Notes under the pieces: model-generated
The model's database searches: none
The model's input: the letters and a program-made list of their open reading frames with translations, nothing else
What the model was told of the DNA's origin: nothing
Part shown: positions 11,314-20,900 of the stretch, piece by piece
Layout of the letters: every line of letters starts with the position of its first letter
How positions within the stretch are numbered: the first letter of the stretch is position 1
From: Archegozetes longisetosus
Taxonomy: Eukaryota > Arthropoda > Arachnida > Sarcoptiformes > Trhypochthoniidae
Direction of reading: 5' to 3'
Assembly (NCBI GenBank): GCA_018873245.2
Contig: JAEMBT020000009.1
Span: 5,387,180 to 5,451,179 of the forward strand
DNA: 64,000 nucleotides
Program-made: the position numbers and the translations under genes

Positions 11314-11515
11314 GAGTGATGAGAGCAGTGGTGGTGGTGGTAGCAATAGTAGCGACTATCTAAAGATATCTTTGAGACAAGTCTTTGAATCTTTTTAAAG
11401 TTTTCAAAGGTTTCTAAAGTTCTAAACACTTTTAATGTTTTTATGAATTATCCCTGATTAGGGACTTTTCATTCAGGGTTTACTGTAGCCTACACATCTA
11501 AAATGCGACCATATT

Positions 11516-12605
11516 TAGTTTTTGCATAAGTTTTCAATTAAAAGTCAATACCTCATTATATCCTTATTTTAATAAACATTTTCATGTTATAAAACTTGCT
11601 TTGTTTCAATTATACTAAATACGACTATTTTGATTAAATAAATAAAATACACGTAAAAATTTGTTTTACATTTTAAGTTAATTTAATCATAAAAGACATG
11701 CCTTTAAATTAATTTGATTTGATGTTAATTAGCACAAATAGAATTCTATTACTCTACTGTATGACTGTCTTCTGAATATTTACTAAATTTTGGAAAGACA
11801 TCAAGCCTCTTGCTTACAAAATTCGGTTCTAATACGAATCGTTCAGATGTTAGTGAGAATCACGCTCTGCAATGATACTTTATGAGTTTAAGTTTATGCT
11901 AGTTCTACCTTTATCAGTATCACCAAACTTAATTTAATGGAAACAAGAATGAGATTTGTAACAATAAATGAATGACTCCGTTCTAAGACCTAAAATTAAT
12001 TAAAACTAAGAAATTAAACAAAAACTAATGGTTGTTACGAGAGTTGAGACTCGAGTCTTGATCAAATGCACTCCAGACTCTCGAAAGTAAAACTTTTAAC
12101 TTAAAATTAATATAAATTATAGAATTTAATGAAATATATCGGAATTCATGTTCAGCTTTCATACTGATCAGTAGATAGAGAATCACTAAAATAAAGTAAA
12201 TCACACAATATACTGAAAATAGAAATTTTTTCTCATATTTTTCTCTAAATTTTTTATCTTTATGTGAAATTTAGTTTTAGAAATGTATTTTGCTATACTT
12301 CACCTTAAGTATTAGAAAATACTGATAAAATAAAGCATTGATGTTATATTGCATTTTGTATAGTTATTGTATAGTTAGTGTATATACATTACTTTATATG
12401 CAATATCTAATGATAAACCATTCAATTGTTACACTCTCTTACTGACTAATTTATATTTTGAGAGTCGAGGCTCGAGAGTCACATCTCTCGAGAATAAGGA
12501 CCACTACAAATAACTTTCTATCATTAGAATTTATTAAAACCTTCAAGTTCATTATTAATAAAAGTATTTATTGTACTAAACAAAACTGTATATCAAAACA
12601 TTGAC
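11516..12605. other. intergenic; no gene seen
   Basis: AT-rich sequence downstream of the secreted-peptide array. The words GAGTCGAGGCTCGAGAGTC near 12460 and GAGTTGAGACTCGAGTC near 12040 are a related pair of GAGTC-rich patches, possibly the ends of a degraded repeat. No ORF or RNA gene is supportable. Confidence 0.4.
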
Positions 12606-12608
12606 ACC

Positions 12609-12903
12609 TCAATTATTGCCACGAAGTTTTCTGCATTCTTCTCCAGAACAAGACTTCAAACATTTTCCAACAGCACCAGGAATGCCACCATTGAATTGAC
12701 AGCTCAATTGTTGGTTAGCACAACATTTAACATTGCCCGTACCTCCACATAAGGCTCCCTCGAGAGAACAATCTTCTTGACCATTGCCTAAATTATTGAT
12801 TCAAAATTACAGTAAATTATAATGATCCTTTTATCGTGTTTATCACAATTTATTTACTGTAAGATAAAAGTCCAGCAAACACTAATACAATAATTTTAAT
12901 CAT
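12609..12903 (-). CDS. small secreted cysteine-rich (knottin-like) peptide, one domain
   Basis: Two exons are resolved: 12858-12903 (start MIKIIVLVFAGLLSY, a signal peptide) and 12609-12787, joined across an 84-bp-scale intron with an A|GTAAAT donor and TTTAG acceptor, phase 1. The product is about 74 residues and should be secreted. The mature part shows the order C-C-CC-C-C (EDC, ALCGG, VKCC, LSC, GKC) typical of an inhibitor-cystine-knot fold, followed by a short tail with two more cysteines. Paralogues downstream in the array (13.4 and 15.8 kb) carry two such domains. This one ends where their second domain starts, so it is either a shortened copy or the ancestral form. The role is unknown: knottins serve as protease inhibitors, antimicrobial peptides or venom/salivary components. 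Confidence 0.75.
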
Positions 12904-13004
12904 TTCTTATGCAAATATTATTAGAGAAAAAGGTTTAAGTTATTTATCGACTCGATAAATTTACTATAAACTTGTTTTTTGTCTCCTTATGCTATTGTTA
13001 AATA

Positions 13005-13050
13005 AGAATTTGCTGCGCATTCGAGTGAACCATATGTCAAATATCTCACT
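13005..13050 (-). promoter_or_regulatory. shared upstream block of the peptide array (copy 1)
   Basis: On the coding strand it reads TGAGATATTTGACATATG followed by an ATGCGCAGCAAATTCTT stretch, about 100-147 bp upstream of the start codon. The same two-part block occurs at a similar distance before each of the five peptide genes. A TTTATAG TATA-like word lies between it and the ATG. Confidence 0.6.
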
Positions 13051-13403
13051 ATTTCTCTAATAAAATTTGTTTAATTCTTTTAAAGTGAAGAACTTGTATT
13101 GATTATTATTTTTGTTGAAATATTAATATATAGAAAATACTTTCATTTAAGACAGGTTTTGAATCGGTTTTCGAAATTTCATAGATTTTAAAAGCCAAAT
13201 AACAATTATTTCTTTAAAACACAAAAGAAATTTACTCAAGATTTTTATTATTTGACAAAAAGAAATTTAATAAAGATTTTTCAAACAAATCAATTATTTG
13301 TTTTTCTTATGCCAATCTGGCACATTGGTTTTTATTAAAAATGTAAGATTTTGTCAAAACATCATGCGTTAGGTTGAAATACCAATCGAAAAATAGCTGA
13401 TTC

Positions 13404-13771
13404 CTAAGCGGCAACGCATTTTCCAGGCATATCACAACACAGTTTAGGCAGTTCGCACTTTAATCCTTCTCCATCACAGCATTGAATGCCAGCAAATCCT
13501 CCGCACATCTCTCCAGCTCTCGGACAAGACTTAACGCATTTTCCACCAGCATCGGGATAATTACCGTCCAAATGACATCTCAATTGATGATTAGTACAGC
13601 ATTGAACACCTCTTATACCCCCGCAAAAGGCTCCCTCGGAAGCGCAAGTATCTTCGCTGTTAACTAAAAAAGTTATGTAAAATTTCTGGTAAAAACATAA
13701 CACTAAATCAATTTCAGTTATTTACCATAAGCTAAAAGTCCAACAAATACTAAAATAAAAAGTTTATTCAT
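13404..13771 (-). CDS. secreted double knottin-like cysteine-rich protein
   Basis: Exon 1 is 13726-13771 (MNKLFILVFVGLLAYG, signal peptide) and exon 2 is 13404-13663, phase-1 junction G|GTAAAT ... TTTAG. The product is about 101 residues and secreted. After the signal come two tandem cystine-knot-like units. Unit 1 has DTC, AFCGG, VQCC, LRC and GKC. Unit 2 has SCP, EMCGG, IQCC, LKC and GKC, with an extra adjacent CC in the loop before the last cysteine. The CGGxxGxxCC signature repeats in both units, implying internal duplication. It sits in a five-gene same-strand array and shares the upstream block at 13869-13917. The fold is inferred from cysteine spacing; the role (defence, inhibitor, salivary or venom peptide) is open. 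Confidence 0.85.
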
Positions 13772-13868
13772 TTTTTATGCGGATACTGTTAAAGAAGAGA
13801 ACTTTAAGTTATCAGTTTGATAGTTTACTATAAACTTGTTTTTTGTTTTCTTATAAGCCATTGTCAGA

Positions 13869-13917
13869 CAAGGATTTGTTACGCATTTTATTAAAACATA
13901 TGTTAAATATCTCACTA
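13869..13917 (-). promoter_or_regulatory. shared upstream block of the peptide array (copy 2)
   Basis: On the coding strand it reads GAGATATTTAACATATG, then AATGCGTAACAAATCCT, about 98-146 bp before the ATG at 13771. It is the same block as at the other four genes, followed by a CAAGTTTATAGTAAAC stretch that supplies the TATA-like word. Confidence 0.65.
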
Positions 13918-14247
13918 CTCTTATGTAATTACAACAATTTTTCAAAGAAAAGAATTAATTTTTCGTCAATTCTTGCTTATTGAACTTTTTATATTAAAAC
14001 ATGGAGAACGTTTTTTCTCTTAAGACTGAATAATTCTTCCATCAAGATACTAAAAATAAAAAATCCTAAAAGATGTTTATTCAGACCTTTTGTCACTTGA
14101 TAGATAAAAGAAATGTAATGCATAACTTTTAAAAATCAGTCGCTTGACTTCTCTGCGAAAATCATTGATATTAGTTTTTACGCAGGTATAAAATCCTAGA
14201 ATATCGCTTTTAAGCAGAATAACTATTGTGAAAATTTATCACTCTAA

Positions 14248-14554
14248 ACAGAAATGCTTCCTCCAGGCGTATCATAACAGTTGAGATTTACATCAATCCC
14301 TATCCACACGGCATTGAATACTATCAAATCCTCCTCACATTTCTTCAACTCTCGAACGTTTAAACGATAACTTAGGTGCGGATTAGCACATTAGACACCT
14401 CTTACACCGCCGCAAAAGCTTCCTCGGATGCGCAAACATCTTCACTGTTAACTAAAAAATTATTTTAAAATTTCAGGAAATATTAAGTTCTTTTTTATCA
14501 TTATTTACCATAAAGTGAAAGTCCGAAAAATACTAAAATGAAAAATTTATTCAT
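14248..14554 (-). pseudogene. decayed double-knottin paralogue
   Basis: Exon 1 (14509-14554, MNKFFILVFFGLSLYG) and its GTAAAT donor are intact, and exon 2 starts correctly at 14451 after TTTTTTAG with NSEDVCASEEAF. A missing base in the GCTTTTGCGGCGG stretch near 14415 then shifts the frame. TAA follows at once, and later cysteine codons are lost. Homology to the 13.4-kb gene can be followed to about 14250. The promoter block at 14655-14700 is still present, so loss of the coding frame came before loss of the upstream module. Confidence 0.8.
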
Positions 14555-14654
14555 TTTCTCATGCTAATGAAACTTTAGCTAATTTTACATTTGATAACAT
14601 GTAATAAAGCTCATTATATTATATTTTGAAATTTTATCATTTCCTTGTGCTAAA

Positions 14655-14700
14655 TGAGGATTTGTTATACACTTAATCAAGGCATATGTCAAATATCTCA
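14655..14700 (-). promoter_or_regulatory. shared upstream block of the peptide array (copy 3, pseudogene)
   Basis: On the coding strand it reads TGAGATATTTGACATATG, identical in that core to copy 1, followed by a degraded second half (AGTGTATAACAAATCCTC). It lies about 100 bp before the start codon of the decayed copy. Confidence 0.6.
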
Positions 14701-15109
14701 TTATTAATATATGTGAAATTTGGATCGATTTTACGATAAGACTGATATTCGGCAATTCCTATTGGTATCAAGTTTTACGCCTCAAATTATGTCTAAAGAA
14801 CTGTCTCATTAGACATGTTCCAGCTCAGAAGTTTGATTGTCTCATTGTTTTATCTTTACTCAAGATTGAATAATTTGAATTTTTGACTCCTAAATTCATG
14901 ATGAATCTCAAGTTTATTTTATTGATCTTAAAGAATTTAATCAATTTAATAAAATTGTTACAAAACTGATCGTGGAAAAACTATTAATTCTCAAGTAATA
15001 ACCAGTTATCTATAACATTATGATATATAATAGATAACTTGTTTATTGGGGTGAAAAAATTAGAATTTTTTATTTGATAAAGATCTCTAACAACTATTGA
15101 ATTTAGGCA

Positions 15110-15427
15110 TGCACTCATTTCAGATCCAGTCTGTCTACACTTCATTCCCTCTGAACGACAGCATTGAATGTCAATAGATTTTCCACGCTTTTGACAGAGT
15201 CAGGAACAAAACTTGACACATGTTCTGAAATCGCTATTCTCAAATTTATAATCTAGTTGTTGATTAATACAGCATTGATCAAACAGAACACTTCTACAAT
15301 AGGATGCCTCAGAAGAACAAACTTTTTAACTGTCAATTAAATTAAGCTCATTTAACATCTTTTAATGTGCCATTCAAGCAGAATTTACCATAGCTGATAA
15401 TCCAACAAAAACTGAACTTATATTCAT
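15110..15427 (-). pseudogene. strongly decayed cysteine-rich peptide paralogue
   Basis: Exon 1 (15389-15427) is 7 nt shorter than in the sister genes, so its signal peptide (MNISSVFVGLSAM) is cut and the splice phase is lost. In exon 2 a readable piece gives VCSSEASYC, then QCCINQQL. The family's next cysteine is replaced by Tyr, and a TGA follows KFCS. Similarity continues weakly to about 15110. It is the oldest-looking member of the array. Confidence 0.75.
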
Positions 15428-15545
15428 TTTTTATGTGGATCTTGCTAGAAAAATAAAGTTTTCACTTTAATCATCAATTTGGATACTCGTAACATATAAA
15501 TTATAGCTACATTTGATTATATACTTTTTTGTTTCTTGAATTAAA

Positions 15546-15600
15546 CAAGGATTTATTTAGCACTTTATCATAGCACTTATCCATATATTAAATATCTCAG
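15546..15600 (-). promoter_or_regulatory. shared upstream block of the peptide array (copy 4, pseudogene)
   Basis: On the coding strand it reads CTGAGATATTTAATATATGG, then after a short insertion a degraded AAATAAATCCTTG half. It is the most diverged copy of the block, in line with the most decayed gene. Confidence 0.5.
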
Positions 15601-15812
15601 ATTTTATTAGTCTTCTTTGTAAAGGAATAATGTTTGATAACAATTAAAAATAACACTATTTGTTAAAATAAAAACTTGTTTAAATTTTATTTATTATTAA
15701 AGAACCAGTTATCTATAGCACTATAATGCGCATAACAGATTATACTCTAAGGCAGTAAAAAAATTATATAACATCAAACTATAAATCAAATATTAATTGA
15801 AAGGTCTATTTG

Positions 15813-16180
15813 CTATTCAGGGACGCATTTTCCTGCCATATCACAACATATTTTAGGCGCGTCACACTTCAAACCTCCGCAGCATGCAAAGCCAGCGAAT
15901 CCTCCGCACATCTGACCAGCTGTACGGCAAGCTCTGACATCGTTCTTGACACATTTTCCTCCAGCGTCAGGGTAGTTGCCATCCAAATGACAGCTTAAAG
16001 GTTGAGTATCACAACATTGAACACCTCTTATACCACCACAAAACTCTCCCTCAGAAGCGCAAGTGTTTTCGCTGTTGACTAGAATTTTTGAAAATTATAT
16101 AAATTTCTTATGATGCCTTTGAATCATTACTTACCGTAAGCTAAAAGTCCGATGAAAACTAATACAAAAAGTTTATTCAT
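15813..16180 (-). CDS. secreted double knottin-like cysteine-rich protein
   Basis: Exon 1 is 16135-16180 (MNKLFVLVFIGLLAYG) and exon 2 is 15813-16078, with a G|GTAAGT donor and TAG acceptor in phase 1. The product is about 103 residues. Two cystine-knot-like units follow the signal peptide. Unit 1 has NTC, EFCGG, VQCC, LSC and GKC. Unit 2 has RAC, QMCGG, FACC, LKC, an adjacent CC in the last loop, and GKC. It closely resembles the 13.4-kb gene, including the NSE-TCASEG start and the LDGNYPDAGGKCVK linker, but the linker between units is longer (KNDVRACR). It is intact and is the first gene of the array in transcription order. Fold and secretion are inferred; function is unknown. Confidence 0.85.
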
Positions 16181-16292
16181 TTTCTTAGTGAATTGTTGAT
16201 ATAGTAAAGTCTTGTCGATTTGATTATTTAACTTTTTAAAATAAAGCTTATAGTAATTTCTTTCTCTCTTATATACTGGTAGAATATCTTAG

Positions 16293-16337
16293 ACAAAGAT
16301 TTGATACGCATTTGAAGCCATATGTCTAATATCTCAC
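16293..16337 (-). promoter_or_regulatory. shared upstream block of the peptide array (copy 5)
   Basis: On the coding strand it reads GTGAGATATTAGACATATGG, then CAAATGCGTATCAAATCTTT, 113-157 bp before the ATG at 16180. A TATATAAG word lies between block and gene. Confidence 0.65.
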
Positions 16338-16449
16338 AATATTTTTAATATGGAACTTGGACTCGCTTAGTGAAAAAATACCTGATGCTCAACTCTTCCG
16401 TAAACTGATTTTAATCATAAAATGAAATGAATTGAAATGAAAAACATAT

Positions 16450-16831
16450 GAAACTTTAGCTCAAAAATGTACAGTAGAGAAAATAAAATTTAATATAAAA
16501 TTTATATAAAGTGAAAACTGAAAAGCAAAGTAACTGCACGCATAATCACATATTACTAAGTTATAGATCTTATCAAAACTTAGTCATTCTTAAGAAGACA
16601 ATTATTTATTCGATACAACTCATACAGTGCTAAGATAATACATTTCAACTCTTTTTAATTGAACTTATTACTAGTTTTGTTCATTTTATCTTTTATTTGA
16701 GATTATATGCTTGAAATTGCAACTTTATTAAACGTATCTTAGAGTTTCCTTAACTTTGCTTTTCAGTTTTCACTTTATAATATATTAAGTTTTATTTTCT
16801 CTACCGTACATTTTTGAGCTAAAGTTTCATA
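16450..16831. mobile_element. MITE-like element with about 80-bp inverted ends
   Basis: 16450-16532 (beginning GAAACTTTAGCTCAAAAATG) is repeated in reverse complement at 16750-16831. Both arms contain GTACRGTAGAGAAAATAAAA and AGTGAAAACTGAAAAGCAAA. The 220-bp centre has no ORF. The arms differ at several positions, so the insertion is not recent. Confidence 0.75.
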
Positions 16832-17217
16832 TTATCTTTATATTGAGTTTAAAAAATAAATTTCAAAAACTAAATTCATGTTCAACTCTAATCTAAAAAC
16901 TAGTTTCAATTTAGATTAAGCCTTCGTTTCAAGATTAATTAAGTTGTAAAAGTGACAACAAATTTTTATTTTCAAAAGATTATTAATTACATAAACTTCA
17001 TGAGAATCTTATTAAAAGTGTATATTTTGCAATACAACATACTGAACTTAGGCTAAGTTTTTCAAGCATAATTAATTTTGAACATTTTCAGTAAAAATTG
17101 CTTCAATACAGTCAACATAAAAACCGATTAAGCCCTCTATAGATAAAAGCATGAGTGAGTTAAAGCAAATAAATTTCAAAACACATTGTCAGCAATAAAT
17201 TGAAAATTTCAAATCTA

Positions 17218-17833
17218 TTACGAAACTCGAACTTTGTATCCTAATAATTTATATCCCAATCCGTACCCCTTTAGACCATAACCCGAACCATATCCACCCC
17301 AACCCCAACCCAAAGGCAATCCGTGAAGTCCCAATCCATAACCATATTTCGATCTGTATCCTAGTCCGTATCCTTTCAATCCATATCCTAATCCATAACC
17401 TCCCAAGCCATATCCCAGTCCGTATCCTTTCAGTCCATATCCGCCCCAACCCAATCCTTTCCATCCATATCCGCCCCAACCCAATCCTTTCCATCCATAT
17501 CCGCCCCAATCTAATCCTTTCCATCCATATCCTAACCCATATCGACCCCAACCAACTTCTTTACCCCAGCCATCATTGAAGTAATATCCAGTCAGTAACG
17601 GTGGTTTGACCAACAATTTTGGAACGACGATCGGGACACTGAATGCGATCGAAAGATATGCCACAAATATAAGTGTCACCTGAAAAATACAAAGCTATAA
17701 GTATATAAAACTCAAAGTTGAAATTAAAGGGTTTTCTGGAACAACGAGATAAATGAACGCCATGAAAGCAGTCATTTAATCTGTTCTTCAAGAAAACTTT
17801 TCACATTTCATTATTTTATACCAAAAGTTTCAT
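17218..17833 (-). CDS. Gly/Tyr/Leu-rich secreted repeat protein
   Basis: Exon 1 coding part is 17822-17833 (MKLL, then a GTATAA donor). Exon 2 is 17218-17679 after a TTTTTCAG acceptor, in phase 0. The join gives MKLLVTLIFVAYLSIAFS, a clear signal peptide, which decides the start. The product is about 157 residues. After a proline/valine-rich linker the rest is Gly-Tyr-Leu/Trp repeats. The main unit is YGWKGLGWGG (three nearly exact copies), then GYGLGYGL and LKGYGLGY units. Such compositions occur in cuticle, silk, eggshell and glycine-rich antimicrobial proteins; the sequence alone cannot choose. It is on the same strand as the knottin array and lies upstream of it, with its own promoter at 17898-17925. 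Confidence 0.8.
17431..17530 (-). repeat. 30-bp coding minisatellite
   Basis: Units at 17431-17460, 17461-17490 and 17491-17520 are nearly identical (core ATATCCGCCCCAACCCAATC on the plus strand) and a fourth begins. They encode the ten-residue unit of the Gly-rich protein, so repeat number changes alter its length in frame. Confidence 0.85.
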
Positions 17834-17897
17834 TCTCGGTAGTTTGAAAGCTAGAAAACTCTTATAGTTTTAAGTTTCCAGACTTTAACTTGCGTTC

Positions 17898-17925
17898 AAC
17901 TGATGAAATATCCTGCTTTTATATA
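17898..17925 (-). promoter_or_regulatory. core promoter of the Gly-rich gene (TATA box and initiator)
   Basis: On the coding strand TATATAAAAG (17916-17925) is followed about 25-30 bp downstream by CATCAGTTG (17896-17904), which contains the arthropod TCAGT initiator. The spacing is canonical, and the start codon comes about 70 bp later at 17833. Confidence 0.7.
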
Positions 17926-17929
17926 TAAC

Positions 17930-20900
17930 TCAATATAGCCTTCAATAAGAAGTTATTGGTATTTATAAACACAACCTTTAATCACATCTAAAACTAAATT
18001 TGTTTAACTAACACAAATTTTAATTTTTACTCATTTTTACTTATTTTACTAAATTTGAATATTTATTACAAGTTCATATTCATGTTATTGAAATTTTTAT
18101 TATTGATTTTTAAAAATTTGAAAATTTATTGCTACTTATATTAAAGATGTAGAACTTGTGGGAGTTTCTTGAAATTTCACAGATTTATCACTTATAATCT
18201 ATGGATTTTTCAATTTAAAAAAATTAATTTAAATTTTAGCCTCATGTGTTCATTAACTTTTACCTGATCTGATAACTCAATGACTGAAATCAAGTTTTAA
18301 GTCAATTAAATATTTGTCTTTCTCAATTCTCTATATAACTGAATGACAACTTTTAAAATCTTCCTTGAAATGCAGATTTTCAACATTCGATATTACTTCT
18401 GAGAAAAGCTAATACGAAAATCAATCAATAAATCAAAGTATTGACAATTTGCTGAAGTTATTTACTTAGTACTAGTTTTGCAACTAACTATCACTTTAGT
18501 TAAGTGAAGGCTAAAGAAGTTTTTTCATTGATATTAAAGAGATAAGAAATACAGGAGAGAAATATTTTATTATGATTATCGTTAAATTTAAACATGGTTT
18601 AATTCAAATCAGTTTTTTATTGTGTTAGAGTAAATAAATATTTGTTTTCCTTATTTAGAAATTGGTATCAGACTAGAAGTACTAATAGTTTAGAAATTTT
18701 GGAAAGGAATAGAGCGCTTATATTTAAAGCTTGAATAAAAATCACATCATAAACTATTTATCAAGTAATACTTAGTGTTTACCAATAACTTTAGAGCTAA
18801 AGCTGAATATTTTGCTTAATTGTTGATTGAGAAATAAAATCTATAGATTTGAATGTCATTTTGAGTCTTCAATAATAGATTTTAATAAACTTTCCTTCAT
18901 CTAAGATATTTTGAGAATAATTCTCGAGATGTTCTTCATATTATTTTGGTTTTAATTTAATACCTCCATGAGAATGAATAGCTTAACATAAGTATCAACT
19001 GAAGTATATTCGATATACAGTACATTTATTACTAAAAAAATCTTAATCAATTCTTAAAAGGATTAAATTTAAGTTTTTAACTTAAGACTTATATCAAACT
19101 CTGATATTTAGATTTTGGGTTTTAGGTTTTAAAGTTTTTAAGAATAATATTTAGACAAAAATAACAGATCTTTAAAATTAAGTATTTCTATTGATTGTGC
19201 TAATACTAGCTATTGATAAATCTGCTCTAGAATCTGAAATATCCTGATTTTCGATATAAACAGAGAAACTCAAAATAGGTTAAAAATAAGTTAAATCATT
19301 AAATAAAGAGACAAACCCTTATAGTAATTGCTCAATTTTATATAAAAAGCTTTATATAGTTTTATACAAGGTTTATATCAATGATAATTGCTTTTAATAC
19401 ATATTTAGGTTTACACTGATGCAGTGCTTTGCTTTTCATGGCTTTAAATTATCGTTAAAAGTTGAAAAAATAGGAATAACCAAAAATTTGATTATTATTT
19501 TTTTATAAGAATTTGAATAGTTACTATAAGGGATTGTTTCACTATTTCATGATATCTTATTTTTAACCCATTTTGGGTTTCTCTGGATATAGCGTACAGC
19601 TTGATGTAACGAACAAAAATTTTCACCACTTGGGTATTCGTTATATCAAACTTTTACTGTATATCGAGTGAAAAGTCTCGAATTCCATTAAATGTTGCAA
19701 AGCCTAGTAATTCAGTATAAAGATTTACAATAAATAAAATGATACCCTTTTTAGACTATATTTAAAACTTATTCTCTCAAAAGTGTGAACTAAATTTTAT
19801 GTCACACTTTACAAATATGGAAAAGATCTCGTGAGAAATACCAGGACTTTTATTCCCTAAATCAAAATCGTAAAAGGCTTTTAACATTAAAATTACTTTT
19901 ACTTCTCTAGTCTTATCACAAAAGCTACGAAAATGGCAGTCATCGAATTGAACGAATATTCAAAAATAAAATACTCAGCCTCTCCTTTACTCTTGTAAAA
20001 ATTTGAAAAATCTCAAAAATGCCGTTTCTCCTCCCGTTCGAGTTTTGGCTGTCTTGGAATTAATCTCGAATCGAACACTGTGATTCACCACCTGTTGTAC
20101 CAGCAGTTAAGTTTTGTCAAATAAACTCAACAATTCAATATTTAATAAAAATTCAGAATAATTTAGCTTCAAATTCAGATATATTTTTACTGATTAATTA
20201 GACTCAACAAGTATTCTAGATAGTGAACCAAATGGATTCTATTCCACTGGAATTCCAGCCTCATTCCAGTAATCCCGTGGGATGAAATGGAGTAAACACG
20301 AAAATTGGCAAAAAGTAAGAAAATATATGGGAATAGAATCGGAAAAAATCAATGGAATAGAATGCAGTTTCAATAGAATATCCCAATATTTTTTTCGGAC
20401 GGAAGATTGACTGAAATAGAATGAGAATCACATTCGCCTACTTTTTGAAACACTAATTCTATGATGATCTATTCCAATAGGTTCACCGATGAACATTAGT
20501 GATATGCACATTATTTGAATAGTATTGCTCACAGTTTCCAGAAATATCTGTCTTAAGCATATCAGATGAAAGTTTAAGAGTTATGAGCTTTTGAAATTTT
20601 GAATACCAGTCTTAAAACTAACTATATAACGAGTGTTTTGAAGCATTACACAGCTATCCAAATGAAAAATTCAATCGTCGATTTCCGTATGTTCCTGATC
20701 TAGATCCACTCTAAAACTTTCTCAAAATTGTCTTCTTAATTTCATTGATTATTGAGCGATATCCCGAAAAGAAATTAATTAGGAGAGGGATCAAATTATT
20801 ATTTGAATTGACTTTTCTTCCATAGACTATGTTAATAAAAGTGAAAAAAATCATTTTCTCTGGAACCGCAAGTAATTAAGATCTAACATTTTGTTGAAAA

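Larger units (their letters stand above)
9331..11510 (+). mobile_element. 2.2-kb Merlin/IS1595-type DNA transposon
   Basis: Terminal inverted repeats of about 24 bp delimit the element. The left end is GGTCGCATTTTAGATGTGCA from 9331. The right end, read inward, is GGTCGCATTTTAGATGTGTA, ending at 11510, with one mismatch. ATATT flanks both ends (9326-9330 and 11511-11515) as a candidate target duplication; known Merlin elements make 8-9 bp duplications, so the original may be partly mutated. The inside contains a GC-richer leader (about 9650-10065), a decayed transposase gene (10068-10975) and a large palindrome (11101-11313). The element is inactive because its transposase is frameshifted. 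Confidence 0.75.

Noticed and set aside
13482..13667. Plus-strand open frame across the peptide gene
   Set aside because: It is the complement of the second exon of the 13.4-kb gene; Ser/Thr-rich shadow. The same holds for 15810-15998.
17249..17551. 100-codon minus frame rich in Ile/Arg/Gly
   Set aside because: Out-of-frame reading of the Gly-rich repeat gene.
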